A program made the translations under genes and the position numbers. This document shows positions 52,007 to 59,809 of a stretch of 64,000 nt of DNA, piece after piece (the stretch's first letter is position 1; each line of letters opens with the position of its first letter). The DNA comes from Hyphomonadaceae bacterium (GTDB lineage Bacteria; Pseudomonadota; Alphaproteobacteria; Caulobacterales; Aquidulcibacteraceae): contig JALHOC010000005.1 in assembly GCA_022843225.1 (NCBI GenBank), forward strand, positions 24,983 to 88,982, given 5' to 3'. The notes under the pieces are model-generated. The model was given only the letters and a program-made list of their open reading frames with translations, was not told the origin of the DNA and did no database searches.

Positions 52007-52053
52007 GCTAAACACGAAGTGCGCCGGCGTCGGCGATGCGCCTCGTGCAGTCA

Positions 52054-53436
52054 TCAATTGCGATAGCGCTCCACGTGCACCATGAAATCGTCTGCCGGGC
52101 CCGGCGTTGGCACCGCGCTAATCTTCATTTCGTAGTCCAAAGGATCAAGGCGCACGTCCACCTTGCGCACGAGTTGCGCCAGCGTGAGCATAATCAGAAT
52201 CTCGGCCAGCCCTTGGCCCAGGCACGTATGCGGCCCGCGCGCGAACGGTGAAAACGCGAACGGTTTCATGTGTTCGCGGCGCGGCGGCTGGTAGCGATCG
52301 ATGTCGAATTTCTCGGGCTCTGGATAGTATTCCGGCATGAAGTGCGTGACCGTGGTGGCGCAGAAGAGCCTTGTCCCCTGCGGAATACGATAGCCTTCGA
52401 ACTCGAAGTCAATGTCGGCGGAGCGTGCGCCGGCGACATTGATTGGATACAAACGCAGCGTTTCCATCATGACGCCTTGCGTCACCGGCATGTTGCGCAG
52501 CGCCGCTTCGTCAAGCGCTGGGACAGCATCTATTTCCGCGCGCATGCGCGCCATGATGTCGGGGTTCTTCAATAACGCATAGAGCGCCGAACCGAGGACG
52601 TTCGCGACCGTGTCGAGGCCGGCTACATAGGGTGAAAGCACCAGCTGTGGCAGGTCCGAAGCTGGGACCAGATCGGGATACTTCTCGTGCGCTTCCAGCA
52701 CTTCGCCGATGAAGTCCGCGCGGTCGTCGTTGGTCGGCGGCCGGCGTGTCTTCTTGTAGTCTTCGATCAGTTGGTGGGCAAACTCGAAGGAGCGTCGCTT
52801 CGCTTCTTTGTAGAACGGCAGATTGAGGATGATGTCCGGCGCCTGCTGTACGACTTTGGTCATCAACATGTATTTGATGAATGTCCGGATATCGGCGGCG
52901 TAATCGCCCGGTGCGGCGCCGGCGACGATGAGGCCAATGACCTCCGACACCAGGCGTTGCATGCGGAGCGTTACCGGAATTGTTGTGCCCGGGCGCCAGT
53001 CGCGTTCGAAAACCGAATTGAGGATGCCGACGGCCTGCGCATAGCGCCCGGCGATCACGTCGCGCGAAATGCTGCGCTTGAGAATCGCGCGTAGGCGCTC
53101 GTGCACCTCGCCGTCATCGCGCACCAGAGAATACTTGGCGCCGAATTCCTCGGTCTGGCCTTCCCAGAATTCGCGCGAACGCAGCACGTTCTTCTCGCCG
53201 CGTCGGTCGATCAGTTTGGCTGCGTCGGCGCCGGCAATGACGTAATTGGTGCGCCCCATCAGTTTAAACCGGAACACCGGCCCGTGTTCGCAATAGCTGT
53301 TGTAGAAAAACCGCGCCGGGTCGGTCATCATTTCCCGCACGTTGCCGATGAAAGGAGGCCCCTTCGCCATGGGCGCTTCGTCGATGTGACGCACTTGGGG
53401 CTTCGGCTTTTGGATTTCGGCTTCGAGGGCGACCAT
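52054..53436 (-). CDS. cytochrome P450
   Basis: 460 residues, longer than most soluble bacterial P450s. I-helix VAGLDTVANVLG (Asp275-Thr276), K-helix ETLR (Glu325, Arg328) and heme loop FSPFARGPHTCLGQGLAE (Cys405) are all intact. It does not show the features I associate with the cholesterol 26-hydroxylases CYP125 or CYP142, so the hydroxylated position is open. No membrane anchor is visible. Convergent with the ferredoxin gene and 26 bases downstream of the aldehyde dehydrogenase, suggesting an alcohol-aldehyde-acid sequence. Confidence 0.9.
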   Translation of the reverse strand: MVALEAEIQKPKPQVRHIDEAPMAKGPPFIGNVREMMTDPARFFYNSYCEHGPVFRFKLMGRTNYVIAGADAAKLIDRRGEKNVLRSREFWEGQTEEFGAKYSLVRDDGEVHERLRAILKRSISRDVIAGRYAQAVGILNSVFERDWRPGTTIPVTLRMQRLVSEVIGLIVAGAAPGDYAADIRTFIKYMLMTKVVQQAPDIILNLPFYKEAKRRSFEFAHQLIEDYKKTRRPPTNDDRADFIGEVLEAHEKYPDLVPASDLPQLVLSPYVAGLDTVANVLGSALYALLKNPDIMARMRAEIDAVPALDEAALRNMPVTQGVMMETLRLYPINVAGARSADIDFEFEGYRIPQGTRLFCATTVTHFMPEYYPEPEKFDIDRYQPPRREHMKPFAFSPFARGPHTCLGQGLAEILIMLTLAQLVRKVDVRLDPLDYEMKISAVPTPGPADDFMVHVERYRN

Positions 53437-53462
53437 GGGCGAACTCCTGGAGCGTTGTTGCG

Positions 53463-54857
53463 TTAGCTGGTGAGCATGGCGCGAAGGAACATGCGCGCCT
53501 CAGCTGGGTAAGGAGGGTAGAACGCCGGCGGCGCTTGTTTTGGGTCGGCGGGGTCTTCCACCACCGCGCGCAGGTTTGAGAATTCGAGGAACCCGGCGTG
53601 GCCGCCCAAACGGCCGATGCCGCTATGGTTGCAGCCTCCGAACGGCAGGGTTGGAATGTTGGCTTGGGTGACGTTGTTGTTTATCGCCGCAGAGCCGGAA
53701 CGGGTGTTGTTGAGGAAGAAATCAATCGCGTCGCGGTCGGCCGCGAAGATGTAGAGCCCCAGCGGTTTCGGGCGTTTCGCTACTTCTGCGACGGCCTCTT
53801 CGCGCGTGTCATAGCCCATCACGCAGAGCACAGGCCCGAACGTTTCTTCGAACGCGATGTCCATCTCGTCTGTCACGTCCGTGAGGATGGTCGGGGCGAT
53901 GTAGCGTTGGCCTTCGTCCACGTCGCCACCATAGGCAATCTTGGCGCCTTTGGCCTTGGCGTCGGCGATCAAGCCGGCGATGCGCTTGGTGTGGTTGGGA
54001 TTGATGATGCGCGAAAAATCGGCTGACGCTTTCACGCCGGCGCCAGAGGGATCGTAGAAGGCTTTGAAGTTCGCTGCGAGCGCATCGACCAATTTGTCGC
54101 GCTGGGCATGCGGAACCAGAATGTAATCGGGCGCGAGGCACACTTGGCCGGCCATGATCGAACGGCCGAATGTGATTTTCTTGGCCGCATCCTCGATATC
54201 CGCTGACTTGTCGACGATGACCGGGTTCTTGCCGCCAAGCTCGAGTGTGACTGGCGCGAAGTGGTCGGCAGCGGCCTTCATCACGATCTTGCCGACGCGA
54301 GTGCCGCCGACATAGCAGACATGGTTGAAGGGCAGCGCCAGCGCCTCCTGCGCCACTTCGGGGCCGCCGAGAACCACCGCGACTTCGTCTGGCGCGAATG
54401 CCTGCTCGATGATCTTCTTGACGATCTCGGCGGAGCGCGGCGCGAGTTCGGAGGGCTTGATCATCACCGTGTTGCCAGCCGCGAGCATGCTGACTGCTGG
54501 CGACAGGCTGATAAGCACCGGTGCGTTCCAGGTTGCCAGATGGAGCACAACGCCCTTGGGCTCGTGGTGCACATAGCCGCGCCGACCCATGAGGCCCGAG
54601 GGGCCCGCAGCGGCCTCACCGGGCTTCATCCATTGCTCGAGATGCGCGCAGGCCCACGCGATCTCTTCCTTGAGAGGAAGCAATTGGCCAAGCCCCGACA
54701 TGTTGATCTCCGCCATTCCGGCTTCGTCGATCTCATCAAGGTGGTCATTCACCGCCTTCTGCAGGGCCTGTAGTTTGGCGACGCGCTCGGCAGCGGTTGT
54801 GCGCGCGAATTTCGGCGCGCCGGCACGCAGACGTTGGAATGCCTCTTTGACCGACAT
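53463..54857 (-). CDS. aldehyde dehydrogenase family protein (coniferyl aldehyde dehydrogenase-like)
   Basis: 464 residues from the ATG at 54857 (GGAGG 8 bases upstream). Catalytic Cys in MAGQVCLAPDYILVP, Glu in LELGGKNPVIVD, and ETFGPVLCVMGYD are intact. The length and C-terminal HAGFLEFSNLRAVVE place it with the class 3/coniferyl aldehyde dehydrogenases. With the adjacent P450 it could oxidise a terminal side-chain alcohol/aldehyde to the acid. The 196-base gap upstream holds two ACGCAA hexamers (54967, 55015) and nothing else recognised. Confidence 0.88.
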   Translation of the reverse strand: MSVKEAFQRLRAGAPKFARTTAAERVAKLQALQKAVNDHLDEIDEAGMAEINMSGLGQLLPLKEEIAWACAHLEQWMKPGEAAAGPSGLMGRRGYVHHEPKGVVLHLATWNAPVLISLSPAVSMLAAGNTVMIKPSELAPRSAEIVKKIIEQAFAPDEVAVVLGGPEVAQEALALPFNHVCYVGGTRVGKIVMKAAADHFAPVTLELGGKNPVIVDKSADIEDAAKKITFGRSIMAGQVCLAPDYILVPHAQRDKLVDALAANFKAFYDPSGAGVKASADFSRIINPNHTKRIAGLIADAKAKGAKIAYGGDVDEGQRYIAPTILTDVTDEMDIAFEETFGPVLCVMGYDTREEAVAEVAKRPKPLGLYIFAADRDAIDFFLNNTRSGSAAINNNVTQANIPTLPFGGCNHSGIGRLGGHAGFLEFSNLRAVVEDPADPKQAPPAFYPPYPAEARMFLRAMLTS

Positions 54858-55053
54858 GCGCGTTTTCCTCCAACGGGTTTGCCGAGGAAAAGGGTCCAAG
54901 CCGACGCGGAATAGCGACGGTCTGTCCACTTTTCTCCGGTTCCCGTACCTGGTGCGCTCGCCCGCCACGCAAGTCGGGAGTTTTCCGCGAGCACAATGCC
55001 ACAATGCGGATTGAACGCAATGGTCTAACGAGATGTTAGGGCAAGGAGGGGTT

Positions 55054-55704
55054 CTATCCAGCGTTGCAAAAAGCCAGGAATTGCTCAGTCAGCAAATCGA
55101 TCGCGGCAGCCCGGTCAAACCGGCCCTCGCCGCTGACGGTAAGTTGGCAGGTGACAGCGATCTGGTTGAGCACCAGGCGCGCGCGTGTGGCCCGTCCCTT
55201 GGCGCCGCGATTGGATTTCTGGAATGCCGGCAATAGCCGCGCCAGTTCTCGCGCGGCTTGTTCAAATGCGGCGTCGATCTCGAGCATATAGTGCGGGTCA
55301 ATGGCAGTGATCTCGGTCATAACCCGCACCAGAGGCGCGTGCGCTTCATAGAATGACATCACCTCCCCGATCAGCGCTCGCACCGCCCGCTCGCCGCGGT
55401 CGCCCGCCGCCACAAAGCCCTTATAGGGCGCAAGCGATTCTGGAACCGTCGAGCGGATGAGGCTCACAGCCAGATCGAACTTGTTGTCGAAGTAGCGATA
55501 AAAGGTGGGTCGGCTGACTCCGGCGCGGGAGAGTACGTCGTCTACGGTGGCGGCGACGTAGGAGCGTTCAACGAACACCTCTGCGGCGGCGCGGACGATG
55601 CGTTCACGGTATGCGGCCCGCTGGGCGGTGTGCAGGCGGGTGAGACCGCGCACGCCCGGCGTGCGGCTCGCGTCAGGCTTGGCGGCGCGCTCGGATATTG
55701 TCAT
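55054..55704 (-). CDS. TetR/AcrR family regulator
   Basis: 216 residues from the ATG at 55704 (a TTG two codons earlier is less likely). Helix-turn-helix IVRAAAEVFVERSYVAATVDDVLSRAGVSRPTFYRYFDNKFDL, split here over residues 37-80, then a helical sensor domain. It is located between the P450/aldehyde dehydrogenase pair and the SnoaL gene, so it may control these and the divergent unit at 56338. It is one of only two regulators in the window and a candidate for a KstR-like role, but the sequence alone does not show that. Confidence 0.85.
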   Translation of the reverse strand: MTISERAAKPDASRTPGVRGLTRLHTAQRAAYRERIVRAAAEVFVERSYVAATVDDVLSRAGVSRPTFYRYFDNKFDLAVSLIRSTVPESLAPYKGFVAAGDRGERAVRALIGEVMSFYEAHAPLVRVMTEITAIDPHYMLEIDAAFEQAARELARLLPAFQKSNRGAKGRATRARLVLNQIAVTCQLTVSGEGRFDRAAAIDLLTEQFLAFCNAG

Positions 55705-55731
55705 GGGCAATCCCGCTGCGCCGCGCCCAGC

Positions 55732-56226
55732 TCAGGCGAGCGTGGCCAGATAGGCGTAGGTGATCGGGGGCTCGGTCTCATATCGCTCGACGATCTCATA
55801 GATGCGCTTGTAGGTTGATTTCGCGATCTTCCAAACGCCTTCGTCTTTTGCGTAGGTGTCGGTGTAGAGGGCGCTGCCTGTGGTGATTTCCTTGAGGTCG
55901 CGCTTGATCATGAAATCAGTGAGATACCAGAGCCCGGTGGCTCGGTTGGGCGAATCTATGGTGATTTCGGGGTGGTGGCCGGTATGGCAGGCCACTGAGC
56001 GGGGGTCGAACGAGGCGTGAAGCGCCTTTATAAGCGCCTCGCGTCCCTGGAGTTGCCAGCGGTAGGTGCCCCCCTCGTAGTCAACCTCCACATCCGGCAT
56101 AAACAGAGTTTCCAGGGTCTCGCTATCCCGCCGGTCGATCGAGCGGAAATATCGGTGCTTGAGCTGCTTGATCTCCTCGATCACTTCCAACCGGGTGATA
56201 CGAGCGAGAAGGTCAGTTTCGGTCAT
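55732..56226 (-). CDS. SnoaL-like (NTF2 fold) protein
   Basis: 164 residues. RLEVIEEIKQLKHRYFRSIDRRDSETLETLFMPDVEVDYEG is the SnoaL_4 N-terminal helix pair and first strand (residues 11-51); HTGHHPEI supplies histidines where scytalone-dehydratase-like enzymes place a catalytic His. It is transcribed towards the TetR gene and divergent from the acyl-CoA synthetase. A dehydratase, isomerase or monooxygenase role is possible; not determinable from sequence. Confidence 0.75.
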   Translation of the reverse strand: MTETDLLARITRLEVIEEIKQLKHRYFRSIDRRDSETLETLFMPDVEVDYEGGTYRWQLQGREALIKALHASFDPRSVACHTGHHPEITIDSPNRATGLWYLTDFMIKRDLKEITTGSALYTDTYAKDEGVWKIAKSTYKRIYEIVERYETEPPITYAYLATLA

Positions 56227-56268
56227 CGGGCTCCCCTAGAAGATCCGCTTTCACCAACTAAACTATTG

Positions 56269-56304
56269 ATTTGCGTTGGCGACAATCAGACTAATTACGC
56301 AAAT
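56269..56304. promoter_or_regulatory. widely spaced inverted repeat ATTTGCGT...ACGCAAAT
   Basis: Perfect 8-base arms (56269-56276 and 56297-56304) separated by 20 bases in the 111-base divergent gap between the SnoaL and acyl-CoA synthetase genes. Centre-to-centre distance of 28 bases, near three helical turns, would suit two regulator molecules or a looped dimer. Confidence 0.5.
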
Positions 56305-56337
56305 GCACGACAATTCAACTGCCTTGGGCCAAATTTC

Positions 56338-57834
56338 ATGAGTATCGCGCTTCTGCTTGAAATGGTGGCCGAGGCTTTTCCGGAGCGCTTGGCGTTCAAG
56401 GGCGATGATGGCGCGCTTGACTTTGCGACGCTGCTGTCGCGCGCGCGTGCGGGTTCCGCTTGGCTGTTAAAACAGCCGGCGCAGACGACGGCTTTTGTGG
56501 GACTAAACGGGGCGGCGCTGCCGACAGCGCTGTTTGCGAGCGCCATCGCGGGGCGGACATTCGCGCCGCTCAATTACCGCCTGCCTGACGAGGCGCTACG
56601 CAAGCTCGCCGCGCGAACTGCGCCGTCAGTGCTCATCGCCGATGATGATATGCTAGCTCGGTTGGGTGAGGTGGAGGGTGTGACCATTGTCTCTCGCGCT
56701 CAGTTCACCGACATATGCGCCGCCGAAGCGCAGGTGGATCCGCCCCTCGTCGAAGAAGATGCTATTGCCGTGGTGTTGTTCACCAGCGGCACGACAGGCG
56801 AGCCGAAGGGGGCGGTTTTGCGCCACGAAAAGCTGTTTTCTTATGTCGTAGGCAGCGTGGAGATGGGAGCGGCGGACGAGCCTGAAGCCGCGCTGGTGAG
56901 CGTTCCACCTTATCACATTGCAGGAATTTCGGCGATACTGACGGGCGTCTATGCGGCGCGGCGCACGATCTATCTTTCCGCCTTCTCGCCCGAGGATTGG
57001 GTCGAGCTTGCCGTGCGCGAGGGCGTTAGCCAGGCCATGGTGGTGCCGACCATGCTCGATCGTGTGCTCGATGAATTGGAGCGCCGCGGCGAACATCTGC
57101 CGCGCCTGCGTTCCCTTGCGTACGGTGGCGGGCGCATGCCGCGAAGCACGATTGAGCGCGCTCTAAAATGGCTGCCGCATGTAGGCTTCGTCAATGCTTA
57201 TGGCCTGACGGAAACCAGCTCGACGATTGCTGTGCTGGGCCCGGAGGATCACCGCATTGCCTTGGCTGCGACGGACGAAAGCGCCCGCAAACGGCTGAGT
57301 TCGGTGGGGCGCCCCTTGCCTACCGTTGAACTGGAAGTGCGCGACGCCGCTGGGCGTGCGCTTCCGCCAAACCAATCGGGCGAGATTTTCGTGCGCGGGC
57401 CTCAGGTTGCTGGCGAATATCTGCATCGGAAAGCGCTGAGCGACGGCGGCTGGTTCGGCACCAACGATGCCGGCTGGCTAGACGACGAAGGTTTCCTATT
57501 TGTGGAAGGCCGCTTGGATGATGTGATTGTGCGCGGTGGGGAGAACATTTCTCCGGGCGAAATTGAGGACGTGTTGCGTCTGCATCCTGAGGTGAGCGAT
57601 GTGGCCGTACTCGGCTTGCCCGATGACAAATGGGGCGAAAAGGTTGCTGCCGTGATTTCGCCGGCTTCGGCTGTGAAGAACTCTCACGCGTTGGCGGAGT
57701 GGGTGCGCGCGCGACTGAAGTCCACCAAGACACCCGAGACATGGGCGTTCCGCGACGCGTTGCCTTACAACGAAACCGGGAAATTGCTTCGCCGGGTACT
57801 ACGCGAAGACCTGCTGAAGAGCGGGGGCGCTTGA
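56338..57834 (+). CDS. class I adenylate-forming acyl-CoA synthetase
   Basis: 498 residues from the ATG at 56338. FTSGTTGEPKGAVLRHEK, NAYGLTETSSTIAVLGPE, WFGTNDAGWLDDEG and the C-terminal lysine in YNETGKLLRRVLRED are intact. It is clearly distinct from FadD3 at 34350. The motifs fit medium-chain or aromatic-acid activating enzymes; no pocket residue is diagnostic. It heads a + operon with a long crotonase, a permuted CoA-transferase and an amidohydrolase. Confidence 0.87.
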   Translation: MSIALLLEMVAEAFPERLAFKGDDGALDFATLLSRARAGSAWLLKQPAQTTAFVGLNGAALPTALFASAIAGRTFAPLNYRLPDEALRKLAARTAPSVLIADDDMLARLGEVEGVTIVSRAQFTDICAAEAQVDPPLVEEDAIAVVLFTSGTTGEPKGAVLRHEKLFSYVVGSVEMGAADEPEAALVSVPPYHIAGISAILTGVYAARRTIYLSAFSPEDWVELAVREGVSQAMVVPTMLDRVLDELERRGEHLPRLRSLAYGGGRMPRSTIERALKWLPHVGFVNAYGLTETSSTIAVLGPEDHRIALAATDESARKRLSSVGRPLPTVELEVRDAAGRALPPNQSGEIFVRGPQVAGEYLHRKALSDGGWFGTNDAGWLDDEGFLFVEGRLDDVIVRGGENISPGEIEDVLRLHPEVSDVAVLGLPDDKWGEKVAAVISPASAVKNSHALAEWVRARLKSTKTPETWAFRDALPYNETGKLLRRVLREDLLKSGGA

Positions 57835-57842
57835 ACCGCGCT

Positions 57843-58829
57843 ATGGATTGGTCTTCCTCGCCGCGCGAGATTCTCGCCGCACTGTGGGACGGCAGCGGAA
57901 TTCAAATCGTCGATGTCGCCAAATCCACTGCCGAGCCTGATCGCGACCGCCTTAGCGTGGCTGTTGATTCACGCGGCGGCATGCCGGCGATTCACACAGG
58001 GTTCGATCTGGCTCTTACTACGGCGGTTCATGCGCCCGCACCCTGGGTTTCTGTTCCCGCTGCTCAGCTGGATGTGGCGCTGGCAGCGGTCTTTGCGGGC
58101 TTTGAAGCAACGCCAGTTGCATCCGCTATCGCGCGTTTGGTTTTCCGCCTCAGTCCATCGCTCGCGTTCGACGATGCGGTGGCGCTAGAATCGCTCGCTT
58201 ACTCGACGCTGCTAGCGGGCGGTGAGTTCAAGGCCTGGCGCGCGCGCCATCCTGCAGCAACCAAGCAATCAGCAGAAGGCCGGGTCAAGCTGCGCGATGT
58301 GGGCGAGGGGTGGGTTGTGGAGCTTGATCGCGCGGAGGCGCGCAATGCGTTCGATGCCCGTATGCGCGATGCTCTGGTAGAAGCGCTCGAGGCGGTTGCG
58401 GTCGATCCGCGCGGCGGCCCGATGGAGTTGCGAGGAGCTGGGCCAGCGTTCAGCGCGGGCGGCGATCTCGCAGAGTTCGGGCAAGCCTCCGACACAGCGC
58501 TCGCGCATCTCATTCGCGTGCGTCAGTCGCCAGCTCGACTCATTAACTCCATGCGCGAGCGCGTAACTGCGCGCATTCACGGCGCTTGCATTGGCGCAGG
58601 CATGGAGGTCCCAGCCGCTGCCGGGCACGTGATTGCGGCGCCGGATACATTTATACGCCTGCCGGAAATTGGCATGGGATTGATTCCAGGCGCCGGTGGT
58701 TGCGCCAGCATTCCACGCCGCATCGGCCCTCAGCGCGCCCTCTATCTTGCGCTTTGCGGTTCGACGATTGATGCAGACACGGCGCTGCACTGGGGGCTGG
58801 TTGATGCGATTGAAGGGGAGAGGCAGTGA
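57843..58829 (+). CDS. enoyl-CoA hydratase family protein with long N-terminal extension
   Basis: 328 residues, about 70 more than usual. The crotonase core starts near residue 145 (GWVVELDRAEARNAFDARM); GAGPAFSAGGDLAEFG and the oxyanion loop GACIGAGMEV follow, then the catalytic glutamate in RLPEIGMGLIPGAGG. The first 130 or so residues look like a degenerate crotonase-like or unknown domain (STAEPDRDRLSVAVDSRGG). It begins 8 bases after the synthetase and its TGA overlaps the next GTG start. Substrate unknown. Confidence 0.78.
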   Translation: MDWSSSPREILAALWDGSGIQIVDVAKSTAEPDRDRLSVAVDSRGGMPAIHTGFDLALTTAVHAPAPWVSVPAAQLDVALAAVFAGFEATPVASAIARLVFRLSPSLAFDDAVALESLAYSTLLAGGEFKAWRARHPAATKQSAEGRVKLRDVGEGWVVELDRAEARNAFDARMRDALVEALEAVAVDPRGGPMELRGAGPAFSAGGDLAEFGQASDTALAHLIRVRQSPARLINSMRERVTARIHGACIGAGMEVPAAAGHVIAAPDTFIRLPEIGMGLIPGAGGCASIPRRIGPQRALYLALCGSTIDADTALHWGLVDAIEGERQ

Positions 58830-59809
58830 TCGCTGCCGCGCTCGATCGGTTAACGCACGACATTAGCGTGCACAGCGCTGACTTGGGCAAGCGCGTGGCG
58901 TTTGATCCCGCGCGCGTTCTGGATCGTAGCGACAGCCTCGCACTGTCCACGCCGGGAAGTGTTTCATCAAACGGTTCTTGCCGATTGCTGGCTGCGGCTG
59001 ATGGTTGGCTGGCGCTCAATCTCGCGCGCCCAGAAGATAGAGAGGCGCTGCCGGCGTGGCTCTGCTGCGATGTGGACGTAGAAGACGGTGACGCGATCGC
59101 CGCAATGGTGGCGGCTGGCTCGGTGTCTGATCTGCTCAAGCAAGGACGCTTGCTTTCTTTGCCTGTTGCAGCCGTTGGCGAGATTGCTGTCGGGTCAATT
59201 GAGCCGCCGTGTGTGCGCATCGGCGCTGGCGGCGAACCGCCCCAGCGCTTGCGCGTGCTGGATTTGTCTGCATTATGGGCGGGGCCGCTTTGTGCGTCTG
59301 TGTTCGCGGAGATGGGTGCTGACGTGCTGCGGCTTGAGAGCGCCGAACGTGCCGAAAACACGTCCAGCCCACATTATCGCAGGCTCAACGACGCCAAAAA
59401 TATCGAAACGATCGCTTGGAACAAGCCAGCGGAGCACTTGCGCCTACGCGAAGAATTGGCGCATGCTGATGTGATTATCTCGAGCGCTCGGGCCCGCGCG
59501 TTTGTGCAGCTGAGTTTCGACCCGTTCGCGGTGCTGCAGTCGCATGCAGTTTGGGTCGCCGTAAGCGGTTATGGCTGGAGCGGCGAACATGTTGACCGCA
59601 TCGCATTCGGCGATGATGCGGCCGCGGCAGCTGGGCTGGTCACGTGGGGTGGCGATGGCGCGCCGCGTTTTCTGGGAGATGCCCTTGCCGATCCGATCAC
59701 CGGCCTCGCGGCCGCGGCGGCGGCGCTGCGCGCGGTGGCTCAGGGCGGCGGTGTGTTTATAGATGCAGCCCTTGCTCATTGCGCTGCGGGTGCGCGGGCT
59801 ATGCCATGA
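58826..59809 (+). CDS. CaiB/BaiF CoA-transferase with permuted domain order
   Basis: 327 residues from a GTG that overlaps the crotonase stop. The usual N-terminal Rossmann start LRVLDLSALWAGPLCASVFAEMGADVLRLE appears only at about residue 145, while the segment normally in the second half (SNGSCRLLAAADGWLALNLARPED) is at the N-terminus. This is a circular permutation of the family III fold, which I recall from actinobacteria. At the end the VD-x-S-x-x-D stretch reads FIDAALAHC, so the catalytic Asp position appears to be His. It may be inactive or altered. Confidence 0.72.
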   Translation: MIAAALDRLTHDISVHSADLGKRVAFDPARVLDRSDSLALSTPGSVSSNGSCRLLAAADGWLALNLARPEDREALPAWLCCDVDVEDGDAIAAMVAAGSVSDLLKQGRLLSLPVAAVGEIAVGSIEPPCVRIGAGGEPPQRLRVLDLSALWAGPLCASVFAEMGADVLRLESAERAENTSSPHYRRLNDAKNIETIAWNKPAEHLRLREELAHADVIISSARARAFVQLSFDPFAVLQSHAVWVAVSGYGWSGEHVDRIAFGDDAAAAAGLVTWGGDGAPRFLGDALADPITGLAAAAAALRAVAQGGGVFIDAALAHCAAGARAMP

